Notes under the pieces: model-generated
Told to the model about the DNA's origin: nothing
Database searches by the model: none
Seen by the model: the letters and a program-made list of their open reading frames with translations, nothing else
Position numbers and translations under genes: made by a program
Origin: DATIJJ01 sp964612855
GTDB lineage: Bacteria; Pseudomonadota; Gammaproteobacteria; DSM-16500
DNA length: 51,843 nucleotides
Assembly: GCA_964612855.1 (NCBI GenBank)
Contig: CAZTDR010000009.1
Location: forward strand, 1-51,843
Reading direction: 5' to 3'
Shown: positions 24,601 to 32,037 of the stretch, one piece after another
Layout of the letters: each line of letters opens with the position of its first letter
Position numbering within the stretch: position 1 is the stretch's first letter

Positions 24601-25602
24601 CTAATTGGATAAAACTCGCCGCAGTTTACTTGAAGCTTTGTCGCTATTACTTTGAGGCTCACTATTTTCATCTGATGATGGATCAGAAAAAAATCGTGCT
24701 CGCCTACTTGGGAAAATTAGTTGTGAGGCTTGCCTAGCTTCTAAATTCCTTTCTATTTGATTTATTATTTCCAAAAAGCCATCAAACTTTAATTTTTTAT
24801 TTTTTTCATATCTCTTTATTAGAACATCTTTTATCAAATCCGCCGAAATATGATAATTATTTGCCATATCTCTAATAATAAGTTCAAGATTTTTCAAATC
24901 CGCAGGTTTTAAATCTAAAAAAGAGGGAATCACCTCTACTGGCACATCTACATAGCGACTTAAATGGCAGCTAAAATTGACTGATTCAATACCATAGCTC
25001 ATATTCAAATAATGGCTTGCAGTAGTTTGAATTTCCTCAAGATGATTTTCACCAACTATAACCGTAATCGGAATACTAGGTCTCGTAGCGACCAGACTCG
25101 CCAAAAACAAACCCATAATCCGGCTTCTTTCAACTTCTTTTAAACAGGGGTTGAATCGTGTAACAAACCCCGTGTCTGGATCTGTTTGACGAACATCATC
25201 GCTATACAATTCATGCTCTGTGATTACATTATTAAAATTTTTGTTATCGCAACCATAACCATTACTAAGTAAGCCTGCTGGGTCTATACTTGGGTGTACT
25301 TCTCCATTACTCTCAAGCATAAGAATTTCTTCATTTTCTCCCGCATAGTAAGCATAACTAGCGGCCTGTTTATAATCTTCATGGCAATTATGAGCTTGGC
25401 CTAGCAAAGTTACCTCAGAAGGCTTCACTGCTTTATCCTTTGTGAATTCTCTAGATAAGATATTATAAGTATCATTCAAAATATTTTTTAAGATATCTTG
25501 ACGACTTATTGTAAACGCAGAAAAATCACTCTTCTGTACACAGTCAAAAAATTGCTCAATACCTGCCTGACATAAAGCTCGGAAAAATTTTCGTGCATCC
25601 AT
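24601..25602 (-). CDS. TraB/TIKI-like GxxH protein, possible effector (333 aa)
   Basis: Two G-x-x-H motifs are seen: LLGQAHN (G68, H71) and VIVGENHLEE (G184, H187). An acidic ILMLESNGE follows the first. This is the signature of the erythromycin-esterase/ChaN/TraB-PrgY/TIKI superfamily, whose members are metal-dependent peptidases or haem-binding proteins. The family level is uncertain. There is no signal peptide. The C-terminus (from about 285) is a polar, Ser/Asn-rich tail ending KLRRVLSN. Divergent from the replication operon. A secreted effector is plausible in a Legionellales setting. Confidence 0.5.
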   Translation of the reverse strand: MDARKFFRALCQAGIEQFFDCVQKSDFSAFTISRQDILKNILNDTYNILSREFTKDKAVKPSEVTLLGQAHNCHEDYKQAASYAYYAGENEEILMLESNGEVHPSIDPAGLLSNGYGCDNKNFNNVITEHELYSDDVRQTDPDTGFVTRFNPCLKEVERSRIMGLFLASLVATRPSIPITVIVGENHLEEIQTTASHYLNMSYGIESVNFSCHLSRYVDVPVEVIPSFLDLKPADLKNLELIIRDMANNYHISADLIKDVLIKRYEKNKKLKFDGFLEIINQIERNLEARQASQLIFPSRRARFFSDPSSDENSEPQSNSDKASSKLRRVLSN

Positions 25603-25816
25603 TTTTAATCCTCTTTTTTATTAAAAAATTCCATAAAATTATTTTTATTGATTGTGTAATTCGATAATGGTCAGCAATTGTATTTCATTAAAAGTAATTC
25701 GACAAATAATTTTCCTTACAGGAGTTTCCCTACCGAATAATCCTTATGCACAATACTTTTTGCTATTGATAACTTACCTATGTTTTTTAAACAATTCATT
25801 TAAAGGAAGATATATC

Positions 25817-26596
25817 ATGGCACGTTACAGAAAAATAGACACTCGAATATGGAACGACAAGAAATTTAATGAATTATCAGATCATGGAAAATTAGCTTTT
25901 TTTCTTTTATTGACCCACCCTCACCTAACGCCAATTGGTGCAATGCGAGCATCCCTACCTGGACTTGCTAGCGAACTACGCTGGCCTTTAGAAAAGCTTC
26001 AGCAAGCCTTAGAGGAAAGCTTTTTGCAAGACATGGTTCGGCATGACGAATCAGCTTCTTTTATGTGGCTGCCTAACTTTCTTAAATACAACCAACCTGA
26101 ATCACCAAACGTGGTACGCTCATGGGAAAATCATCTTGATTATTTACCCGAATGTACATTAAAAAATTCGGTAATTGAGCATATAAAATCCTATACTCAG
26201 ACTTTATCACCGACCTTTCAAGAAGCCTTACCGCAATCCTTCGGCAAGAGTATGCCTAATCAGGAACAGGAACAAGAACAGGAACAAAAAGATATATTGT
26301 CCTCAAAACAGAAAAATTCTCAGCTCAAATCACAAGCAATCGAAGTGTTAAATTTTTTAAATGAAAAAACAGGGAAAAAGTTTCGCCCTGTTGATACGAA
26401 TTTAAAAATCATCATTGCTCGTTTAAAAACAGGAGCGACTGTTGTTGAATGCAGGCAAATCATTGCGATGAAATATCGTGAATGGAGAAAAAATCCTGAT
26501 ATGGTCAAATACGTTAGGCCAGAAACACTCTTCTCTCCTAAAAAATTTGAATCCTATATTGGTGAGTTAGTCATACCAAAAGATGATTCATTATGA
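25817..26596 (+). CDS. Phage-type replication protein (259 aa)
   Basis: The N-terminal 110 residues (RYRKIDTRIWNDKKFNELSD, GKLAFFLLLTHPHLTPIGAM) are the winged-helix start of phage/plasmid replication proteins of the O/DnaD-like group. A linker follows with a hexanucleotide-repeat-encoded QEQEQEQEQ stretch (26268-26293). The C-terminal domain (IEVLNFLNEKTGKKFRPVD, PETLFSPKKFESYIGEL) is the conserved C-terminal phage replisome organiser domain. ATG 25817 is chosen for AAAGGAAGA upstream. It would load host helicase at an origin. First gene of a four-gene operon ending in the Q-like gene. Confidence 0.75.
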   Translation: MARYRKIDTRIWNDKKFNELSDHGKLAFFLLLTHPHLTPIGAMRASLPGLASELRWPLEKLQQALEESFLQDMVRHDESASFMWLPNFLKYNQPESPNVVRSWENHLDYLPECTLKNSVIEHIKSYTQTLSPTFQEALPQSFGKSMPNQEQEQEQEQKDILSSKQKNSQLKSQAIEVLNFLNEKTGKKFRPVDTNLKIIIARLKTGATVVECRQIIAMKYREWRKNPDMVKYVRPETLFSPKKFESYIGELVIPKDDSL

Positions 26597-26931
26597 TGAA
26601 CAAAAATAACTATTGCCCTGAATGCGGAAACTCTCTCGCAGGAAACCTTAAACGCTGTTCATGCGGCTGGCTATCACCACAACAAATTGTTCCGGCAAAA
26701 GCCGATCATGTCTGTTCATACAGATCATTGACAAAACGCTGCCCTTTGCCCGGAACAATCAGCCCAAGCAGAAATGGCACATGGTATTGCCGCCGTCACT
26801 ATAGAACCTTACACGATCCGAAATTGGGCGAAGTAGAGTTTTTATATATCGAAAAAAATTACTGCCAAATTTTAACTGAAGAATACGGCAATTGGCGAAC
26901 TGATTTACTGAAAATTAACTCAAAAAATTAG
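26593..26931 (+). CDS. Zinc-ribbon protein of phage type (112 aa)
   Basis: An N-terminal zinc ribbon (YCPECGNSLAGNLKRCSCGW) is followed by a second Cys/His-rich cluster (HVCSYRSLTKRCPLPGTISP, then YCRRHY). The start overlaps the stop of the replication gene (ATGATGA), so they are translationally coupled. In phages, a similar small Cys-rich protein often follows the replication gene, where it may be part of a helicase-loading or recombination function. No specific function is claimed. Confidence 0.65.
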   Translation: MMNKNNYCPECGNSLAGNLKRCSCGWLSPQQIVPAKADHVCSYRSLTKRCPLPGTISPSRNGTWYCRRHYRTLHDPKLGEVEFLYIEKNYCQILTEEYGNWRTDLLKINSKN

Positions 26932-26942
26932 GAAAAATAAGC

Positions 26943-27218
26943 ATGAAAATTACTTATAAGAAAAAATCTGAGAAAACCAGCAACCGAATCAAAGAAATCA
27001 AACAAGACTTAAATTTTTATCGGGATAGTATTGCTTTATTGAACGATTTTAAAGAAGGCAGAAAAACCTTAAAAGGTGGTGATTTTGTTGATCGCGCTGC
27101 TTTTTACAAACGAACGACGGAGGATGACAAGCGTTACCATTGGACAATGAAAAATATTAAAACTCAGATGGCATTTTTAGAGTTAGAGCTTGAAGTATTA
27201 TATAAATATGGTGCATAA
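26943..27218 (+). CDS. Small basic helical protein (91 aa)
   Basis: Not recognised. Highly charged and helical (KTSNRIKEIKQDLNFYRDSI, YHWTMKNIKTQMAFLELELE), without membrane segments. It lies between the zinc-ribbon gene (11 nt) and the Q-like gene (11 nt) in one operon. Lambdoid phages carry small genes of this kind in the nin region between replication and Q. By position it is a nin-like gene. Confidence 0.6.
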   Translation: MKITYKKKSEKTSNRIKEIKQDLNFYRDSIALLNDFKEGRKTLKGGDFVDRAAFYKRTTEDDKRYHWTMKNIKTQMAFLELELEVLYKYGA

Positions 27219-27229
27219 GGTAGATAAAC

Positions 27230-27628
27230 ATGAGGAAAACATTAACTGATCATAATTTTATGCAATATGTTGAAAAGCGACTTGATCAATGGGTAAGATG
27301 GTTTAGTCGTGGCAATTCGTATGGCATAGGTTTTTCATCGCAATCTATCGAGTATACGCTCATGACGGTAGGTATTGTGATTAAGAGCACTGCACAAAGG
27401 TCATTACCCTGTGACGAGGAAGCCGAAGAAATTGAAGCGCTTGTTGTAGAAATGGCAAAACATAATATCAAAATGGCTGACGCATTACGTATCCATTATT
27501 TTGAAAGAAAAAAATCGCGTGAACGCTCAGATGAAATTGACTTGTCCGCTACGCAATTTAAGCTTTACGTTAACATGGCAAAACAATGGCTCGCGGGCAG
27601 ACTCAGTGCGCACTATCGTCTTTGCTAA
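27230..27628 (+). CDS. Antiterminator Q-like protein (132 aa)
   Basis: It has the length and layout of phage-82/DLP12-type Q proteins: an N-terminal V-x-x-x-L-x-x-W helix (YVEKRLDQWVRWFS), a middle PCDEEAEEIEALVVEM segment, and a C-terminal HTH-like region (ATQFKLYVNMAKQWLAGRLS). Q proteins bind DNA at the late promoter, load onto paused RNA polymerase and let it read through terminators. It is the last gene of the phage-like operon. A strong promoter lies 32 nt after its stop, followed by an intrinsic terminator and then the T4SS operon, exactly as Q precedes pR'-tR' in phages. The family call is from pattern, not search. Confidence 0.68.
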   Translation: MRKTLTDHNFMQYVEKRLDQWVRWFSRGNSYGIGFSSQSIEYTLMTVGIVIKSTAQRSLPCDEEAEEIEALVVEMAKHNIKMADALRIHYFERKKSRERSDEIDLSATQFKLYVNMAKQWLAGRLSAHYRLC

Positions 27629-27659
27629 AAAAACTTATCAAAATTGCTTGTTTGAACGC

Positions 27660-27689
27660 TTGACATGAGGCGACTCATTTTGGTATAAA
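27660..27689 (+). promoter_or_regulatory. Sigma70 promoter of the T4SS operon (pR'-like)
   Basis: Consensus -35 TTGACA (27660-27665), 18-nt spacer, -10 TATAAA (27684-27689). The spacer holds a dyad ATGAG-gcga-CTCAT (27665-27678), where lambdoid Q proteins bind. Just downstream at 27695-27700 is TATGAT, a second -10-like box at about +1. In lambda such a box causes the sigma-dependent pause that Q needs. Confidence 0.75.
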
Positions 27690-27715
27690 TTCACTATGAT
27701 GTGATTTTTGCAAGT

Positions 27716-27741
27716 AAAACCCGCCTAGCGCGGGTTTTTTT
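27716..27741 (+). terminator. Intrinsic terminator in the T4SS leader (tR'-like)
   Basis: AAAACCCGC and GCGGGTTTT form a perfect 9-bp stem with a 5-nt loop and seven T's. It ends about 45 nt after the predicted start of the promoter at 27660 and 125 nt before the first T4SS gene. Without antitermination nearly all transcripts should end here. Confidence 0.85.
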
Positions 27742-27866
27742 ATGTCTTCATTTTTTAAATTAATCTGAAAGCAATCTCATTTTTTTCGCCCTACTCTCTC
27801 ACTCTAGGCTATCTCAGCAAAAAACGCTGCATTAGCGCTGCCTGAACACAATATTGGAGCTTACCC

Positions 27867-28301
27867 ATGAAGCGTAGATTAATCATGCTTATTCTGCTCG
27901 GACTTTTCTTAAGTAAATTATCTTTGGCAAATGAAAGCTTAACGCCAACAGGACGTTATCTTACTGTTTCAAATCACCCAAAAATGTCTCAACTGGATTT
28001 GCTATCTCAATCTATTCAAGTACGCTTTCCTGAAAAAATTCAAACCATCGGTGAAGCAATAAATTACCTTTTACGATTTAGCGGTTACAGCTTAATCGCC
28101 GACAACAAAATGAATAAGGCTTTAAAAATAACGCTCACCAAGCCTTTACCCATTATCGATCGTGAATTAGGCCCCATGTCGCTCAAAGAAGGGCTAACTA
28201 CTCTGGCAGGGGTTGCTTTTACTCTGTATCAAGACCCAGTAAATCGAGTCATCGATTTCAAATTAAAACCAACCTATCAAAAATTCTTACAAAACGAATA
28301 A
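27867..28301 (+). CDS. PilL-type ICE protein, TIGR03748 (144 aa)
   Basis: First gene of the T4SS operon. A signal peptide (MKRRLIMLILLGLFLSKLSL) precedes a periplasmic domain with IQTIGEAINYLLRFSGYSL and LGPMSLKEGLTTLAG. This is the conserved core of the PFGI-1-class PilL N-terminal region, a secretin-associated TonB-box/STN-like fold. Full PilL lipoproteins are longer; the short form is common in this ICE group. It presumably acts at the outer membrane end of the channel. The next gene starts after 9 nt. Confidence 0.8.
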   Translation: MKRRLIMLILLGLFLSKLSLANESLTPTGRYLTVSNHPKMSQLDLLSQSIQVRFPEKIQTIGEAINYLLRFSGYSLIADNKMNKALKITLTKPLPIIDRELGPMSLKEGLTTLAGVAFTLYQDPVNRVIDFKLKPTYQKFLQNE

Positions 28302-28310
28302 GAGAACCCT

Positions 28311-28988
28311 ATGCAAATACTACTGAATGCTGTCAAGAATAGCCGTGCAAAAATGGATAACCTTTTGAAACAATGCAAAATGCTGTCCAAAGATAAAAAA
28401 GCTTTAATAAATATAGGCATCATTTTATCCAGCCTGATATTTATTATATTTTGCGCATTAACCCACAAAAGAACCGCAGAAGCTTACACTCTGCAAGCTA
28501 AACGTAATGATGTCATTTTGCATAAATTAAATGACATTAATGCAACAGTACACACATTGGAAAGCAACCCAGCCACTACTATTCAGCAAAAAGCAGCATT
28601 GCAAAGCCTGCAAGACGATGTTATTTCGATTAAAAATTCGATAAATAACACCGCCAAAACAATTGATATACAAAAAATATCCGAGCAACTTGCTTCGGTA
28701 AAAAATGACCTTGATACGAATATCACCGACCTTAAGAAATCTGTTTCGCAAGGGATGGGCAATAAAGAATACGTGGATGCAAGCGCCCTACCTTTTCATG
28801 TCGTTTCAATTGATGTTATTGCAGGGCAACCCTATGTGTCCGTTGATTATGACACTCATATCCTGCCATTAACTATCGGCGATTTGCTTACTGATTGGAG
28901 AGTAGCTTATGTCGATTACGACACTGGCATAGCTGAATTTATCAATGAAAAAGGCCAACACGTTAAAGTCGATATACAAGGAACCTAG
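28311..28988 (+). CDS. Inner-membrane coiled-coil protein of the T4SS operon (225 aa)
   Basis: One transmembrane segment (about residues 30-50, INIGIILSSLIFIIFCALT) follows a short cytoplasmic N-terminus. A long periplasmic coiled coil (60-150) precedes a compact beta-rich C-terminal domain (PFHVVSIDVIAGQPYVSVDY, LTIGDLLTDWRVAYVD). The C-terminal domain resembles the HR/PilP-type periplasmic domain of GspC-like proteins, where such domains contact a secretin. I do not know its established family name. Between pilL-like and TIGR03759 genes with 9- and 1-nt gaps, it is surely part of the transfer apparatus. Confidence 0.6.
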   Translation: MQILLNAVKNSRAKMDNLLKQCKMLSKDKKALINIGIILSSLIFIIFCALTHKRTAEAYTLQAKRNDVILHKLNDINATVHTLESNPATTIQQKAALQSLQDDVISIKNSINNTAKTIDIQKISEQLASVKNDLDTNITDLKKSVSQGMGNKEYVDASALPFHVVSIDVIAGQPYVSVDYDTHILPLTIGDLLTDWRVAYVDYDTGIAEFINEKGQHVKVDIQGT

Positions 28989-28989
28989 A

Positions 28990-29421
28990 ATGACGCGCCT
29001 CCTATTGGCTATGAGCTTACTCCTCATCTCCGCCTACACTTTTGCATCCAACGATATCCTCAACACACAAACAAAAAACACTGTCGCACAAGATACCGTT
29101 ATCAATACAACACAAGTTGATTCTGCAAAAAGCTGGAATTTAAGCGAAGCTGAATGGCACAAATATCAAGCCTTCATGCAAAGCTTAAGCGGTCATTATT
29201 ATCAAAACCTATCTCCTCCTGAGGTTTTAGGCATCAATGCAGAAAACATGGAAGAGCTGAGTCACTTCGCCGAAATTGCTGCAAAGCTGGAACACGACAA
29301 ACTTGAACGTGAACTCCGGTTTAATGCCGCTTTTCACGAAGCGGCTATGCGACTTTATCCGACCGAACCTATTATAAAACCTTTTGACTATACCCCTTTT
29401 ACCCCAATCCCAAAAAATTGA
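28990..29421 (+). CDS. ICE protein, PFL_4693/TIGR03759 family (143 aa)
   Basis: A signal peptide (MTRLLLAMSLLLISAYTFAS) is followed by the family pattern W-x-L-S-x-x-E-W-x-K-Y-x-x-F-M (SWNLSEAEWHKYQAFMQSLS). Then come SPPEVLGINAENMEELSHFA and a closing FHEAAMRLYPTEP. Periplasmic; the exact role is unknown, but it is a constant component of PFGI-1-type T4SS clusters. ATG 28990 is two nt after the upstream stop. Confidence 0.82.
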   Translation: MTRLLLAMSLLLISAYTFASNDILNTQTKNTVAQDTVINTTQVDSAKSWNLSEAEWHKYQAFMQSLSGHYYQNLSPPEVLGINAENMEELSHFAEIAAKLEHDKLERELRFNAAFHEAAMRLYPTEPIIKPFDYTPFTPIPKN

Positions 29422-29422
29422 T

Positions 29423-30052
29423 ATGAATGCAAAAATTGAAAGAAAAAAAGGCCATGCGACCTTTTTAAGTGAATCATGCTTTTTGGTGTTTAATTTAATT
29501 TTCTTGAGTATTGTCGCATGCCTTTTATTGGAAATAGGGTTCGCTATTCATATTTTTATGAAAGGTATCCCTGTTACAAAAACATTCATTCAGCATATTT
29601 TAGATTTTGATATTAGCTTTATTACCTATGACCATAAAAACAATTTATATAAAATATTCGCCAAGATCAGCAACATGCAAAATGCGCTGGAAAATAAAAG
29701 CCATACCTACCTGAATAGCAGCATTATTCACATTTTTTTCCAAATCATAAAAATAACCATTACACGATTTTATTTATTTATCTTATTTATTCCATTTATT
29801 TGCTTAATTTTATCTCTCTTTATTATTGATGGATTAGCCGAACGAGATAAACGAAAATTTCAAGGCGCCAGAGAAAGTACGTTATTTTTCCATAGACTAA
29901 AACCCTTAGCAAAATTCTTCTTTTACCTGTTATTTTTTGCTTATATGGCTATTCCTTTGGCCTTTCCACCTGAATTATTGATCACACCCATGGCAATTTT
30001 ATCAGGCTTATTTTGCATGCTTTCTATTAAAACCTTTAAAAAATACCTGTGA
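29423..30052 (+). CDS. ICE membrane protein, PFL_4697/TIGR03747 (DUF4400), 209 aa
   Basis: Four hydrophobic segments. The conserved cytoplasmic loop is RDKRKFQGARESTLFFHR, which corresponds to the R-R-F-G-A-G-R-E-S-x-x-x-Y-H motif of the family. The tail is IKTFKKYL. The start at 29423 begins 1 nt after the previous stop; there is a longer frame from 29384, but it overlaps the upstream gene. Inner-membrane component of unknown detail, often next to TraD in related ICEs. Confidence 0.8.
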   Translation: MNAKIERKKGHATFLSESCFLVFNLIFLSIVACLLLEIGFAIHIFMKGIPVTKTFIQHILDFDISFITYDHKNNLYKIFAKISNMQNALENKSHTYLNSSIIHIFFQIIKITITRFYLFILFIPFICLILSLFIIDGLAERDKRKFQGARESTLFFHRLKPLAKFFFYLLFFAYMAIPLAFPPELLITPMAILSGLFCMLSIKTFKKYL

Positions 30053-30059
30053 GAAAAAC

Positions 30060-30401
30060 ATGACTCTAAAAAACCACCTGCTGATAGGCACTCTTGTCAG
30101 CTTATTTTCGACACATGCTATGGCAAACAACGAGCAAGAAAGAATTTACCTGACTCAAATCGTCAACCAATTAGAGGCGCTAAGACCACTTATTTTAGCT
30201 GCTTATAAAGAACAAGATAAAACCAACAGAATCAAATTTAATTATTTTTCTTATTACGATTCAAACGAAAAAAAGCATAACGGATTACTCGAAGATATTC
30301 TTGCAATAGAAAATGGTATTAAAGAGAAAATCAACAAACCTATCAGTGAACCGCGAAATTTTCAAAAAATTAAAGGAGATTACAGCGAAACAAAAAAATA
30401 G
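30060..30401 (+). CDS. RAQPRD-family ICE protein, TIGR01690 (113 aa)
   Basis: A signal peptide (LLIGTLVSLFSTHAMAN) leads to a small periplasmic protein with the family pattern E-x-x-x-L-x-x-I-x-x-Q-L-x-x-L-x-P-L-I (YLTQIVNQLEALRPLILAAY). A central KFNYFSYYDSN segment and the C-terminal PISEPRNF stretch (the RAQPRD position is degenerate) follow. In PFGI-1-type clusters it precedes the pilin-like genes, as here. Confidence 0.82.
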   Translation: MTLKNHLLIGTLVSLFSTHAMANNEQERIYLTQIVNQLEALRPLILAAYKEQDKTNRIKFNYFSYYDSNEKKHNGLLEDILAIENGIKEKINKPISEPRNFQKIKGDYSETKK

Positions 30402-30411
30402 GAGTAAAAAA

Positions 30412-30654
30412 ATGTCATTTAATAACACGCTTCAAGCCTTTTCATCCGCTGCCGGTATATCAGCAGTAGATTTAAGTTTAGCGATCCGCACTTTTCTTTT
30501 GTCAGGATTTTTAATTTGGGCAGCCTGGTGCGCCTTGGAATTAATGAGGTTCCACAAGGAACATTACAAAGAAAATATTTCTCGATTATTCCATCAATAC
30601 ACACAATTATTTTTTCTTATTTCTATCGTAGTTGCATTAGCTTTTATACCTTGA
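30412..30654 (+). CDS. ICE membrane protein, PFL_4701/TIGR03758 (DUF3262), 80 aa
   Basis: Two transmembrane helices (FLLSGFLIWAAWCALELMRF and LFFLISIVVALAFIP) flank a short charged loop. The start at 30412 follows GGAGTAAAAAA. The family is a small pilin-like or VirB2/VirB3-like inner-membrane component next to the TIGR03745 gene, 9 nt downstream. Confidence 0.82.
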   Translation: MSFNNTLQAFSSAAGISAVDLSLAIRTFLLSGFLIWAAWCALELMRFHKEHYKENISRLFHQYTQLFFLISIVVALAFIP

Positions 30655-30663
30655 GGAATAAAA

Positions 30664-31026
30664 ATGCGCACCCTATACATAAAAATCAAACATATTATTT
30701 TTCTATCGTTTTTATACTGTTCATGCCTGCCTGCGTGGGCAAGCTTACCAAAACCACCCACTGAATTTAACATCACCGATGGCAATTATGCGAGCGCTCT
30801 TATCCACTATGGTCTCACCATCATGGGTTATGGTTGCTATTTATTGGCTGGATTAGCGTTTTTATTTGTTGGCTATGAAATGGTTGCTGCGTATCAGGAA
30901 GCCAAGAAGCTCGACAAGTTAAGCCATTTTTTCGTATGGGCATTAGTGGGTGTATTCACCTTGGCGATTTGCCTTGGATTGCTGTATGCCGGAAATACTC
31001 TCATTACTGATGCACCTAAACCCTAA
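30664..31026 (+). CDS. Pilin-like ICE membrane protein, PFL_4702/TIGR03745 (DUF2976), 120 aa
   Basis: A signal sequence ending at SLPAWAS is followed by LPKPPTEF and two transmembrane helices (MGYGCYLLAGLAFLFVGYEM and WALVGVFTLAICLGLLYAG) with a short charged loop. The layout of signal peptide plus two helices is that of VirB2/TraA-type conjugative pilins, making this the best pilin candidate. The gap to the next gene is 4 nt. Confidence 0.85.
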   Translation: MRTLYIKIKHIIFLSFLYCSCLPAWASLPKPPTEFNITDGNYASALIHYGLTIMGYGCYLLAGLAFLFVGYEMVAAYQEAKKLDKLSHFFVWALVGVFTLAICLGLLYAGNTLITDAPKP

Positions 31027-31030
31027 TAAG

Positions 31031-31390
31031 ATGCTTATGTTAAATCATATCAATCATAAAATGCCTATTTATAAAGATTGCACGCTAGGCGAAGTGATGA
31101 CAGTAGCGATCGCTTCATTTGTGATACTCACGCTGGGTTTATCCATCTTTTCTAAATTATTTTTGGGATATGTTTGGCCTGGGTATCTTTCCGCAAGTGC
31201 GCTGTTCGTTTTCGTCACTCGCTTCGTACTATCCAAATTACAAAAAATGAAATACGGCAAACCTTACGGTTATTACCAACATTGGGTGATAAGAAAATTA
31301 ATCGAATACGGCCTCCTACGCAGCGTTTATTTAACACGAATAGGAAAATGGTCAGTGAGGAGGTTTTTGTATGAGCACAGAGATTTTTAA
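31031..31390 (+). CDS. Conjugative transfer protein TIGR03750 (DUF3487), 119 aa
   Basis: Two membrane helices (VAIASFVILTLGLSIFSKLF, PGYLSASALFVFVTRFVL) are followed by the cytoplasmic motif MKYGKPYGYYQHWVIRKL, the family hallmark. The position and topology correspond to TraL/VirB3. ATG 31031 is used because the longer frame from 30950 overlaps the pilin-like gene. Its last 20 nt overlap the next gene. Confidence 0.85.
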   Translation: MLMLNHINHKMPIYKDCTLGEVMTVAIASFVILTLGLSIFSKLFLGYVWPGYLSASALFVFVTRFVLSKLQKMKYGKPYGYYQHWVIRKLIEYGLLRSVYLTRIGKWSVRRFLYEHRDF

Positions 31391-32018
31391 AGGCTGGGTT
31401 ACATCCGCTTGGAAAAAAGAGGATGCCGACAAGCAAATTATTCAGCTACAAAAAAAGTTCATGGGTATTTTATGTATTATTTGTATCGCTTTATTTATTG
31501 GCTGGGTAACAGCGCCGTCTCGTTTAACCGTTTATCTCCCTCCCGACATACAAAACGGCGCGACATTAAAAGCAGGCAGCATACCTGAACCGCTTATTTA
31601 CAGCTTTGCTTATGAAATATGGCAAGAGTTAAATTACTGGCCAGATGAAAATGGTGAAGGTTATCAAAAAAATATTCAAACATTCTGGTCTTATTTAACT
31701 CCGAAATTCAAAGCAGAATTACTTGAAGATTACGCTGAATTAAAAGCATCCGGCCAATTGCAGCGTATTCGCTATTTACAAGGGTTAAGTGGTGCCGCCT
31801 TTGAATCAGTATACATCAAAAAACTCAGTCACGACACATGGGAAGTTGATCTTAAAATGCGTCTCACTGAATTCAAAAACAATCAGGCAGTGAAAGATGT
31901 AGAAATTATTTACCCCTTAAAAGTCACCCGCACCAATGTATCACCGCAAAATAATCCTTATGGATTAGTGCTAGCTGGGTTTGTTTCAGAACCTCAGCGT
32001 CAAAAAACCTATATTTAA
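31371..32018 (+). CDS. TraE/VirB8-like ICE protein, PFL_4703/TIGR03746 (DUF2895), 215 aa
   Basis: A cytoplasmic N-terminus and one transmembrane helix (FMGILCIICIALFIGWVTAP) precede a periplasmic domain with the conserved family stretches PLIYSFAYEIWQELNYWPDE and FWSYLTPKFKAELLEDYAEL. The C-terminal NPYGLVLAGFVSEP also matches. VirB8-type proteins connect the inner-membrane complex with the VirB9/VirB10 core. The start is preceded by GAGGAGG inside the upstream gene. Confidence 0.87.
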   Translation: MSTEIFKGWVTSAWKKEDADKQIIQLQKKFMGILCIICIALFIGWVTAPSRLTVYLPPDIQNGATLKAGSIPEPLIYSFAYEIWQELNYWPDENGEGYQKNIQTFWSYLTPKFKAELLEDYAELKASGQLQRIRYLQGLSGAAFESVYIKKLSHDTWEVDLKMRLTEFKNNQAVKDVEIIYPLKVTRTNVSPQNNPYGLVLAGFVSEPQRQKTYI

Positions 32019-32037
32019 AGCAAAGGAGCAGATAAAA

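Noticed and set aside
26265..26293. CAGGAA/CAAGAA hexamer repeats as a phase-variable tract
   Set aside because: The unit is six nt, so copy changes keep the frame; it sits in a linker of the replication protein and looks like ordinary low complexity.
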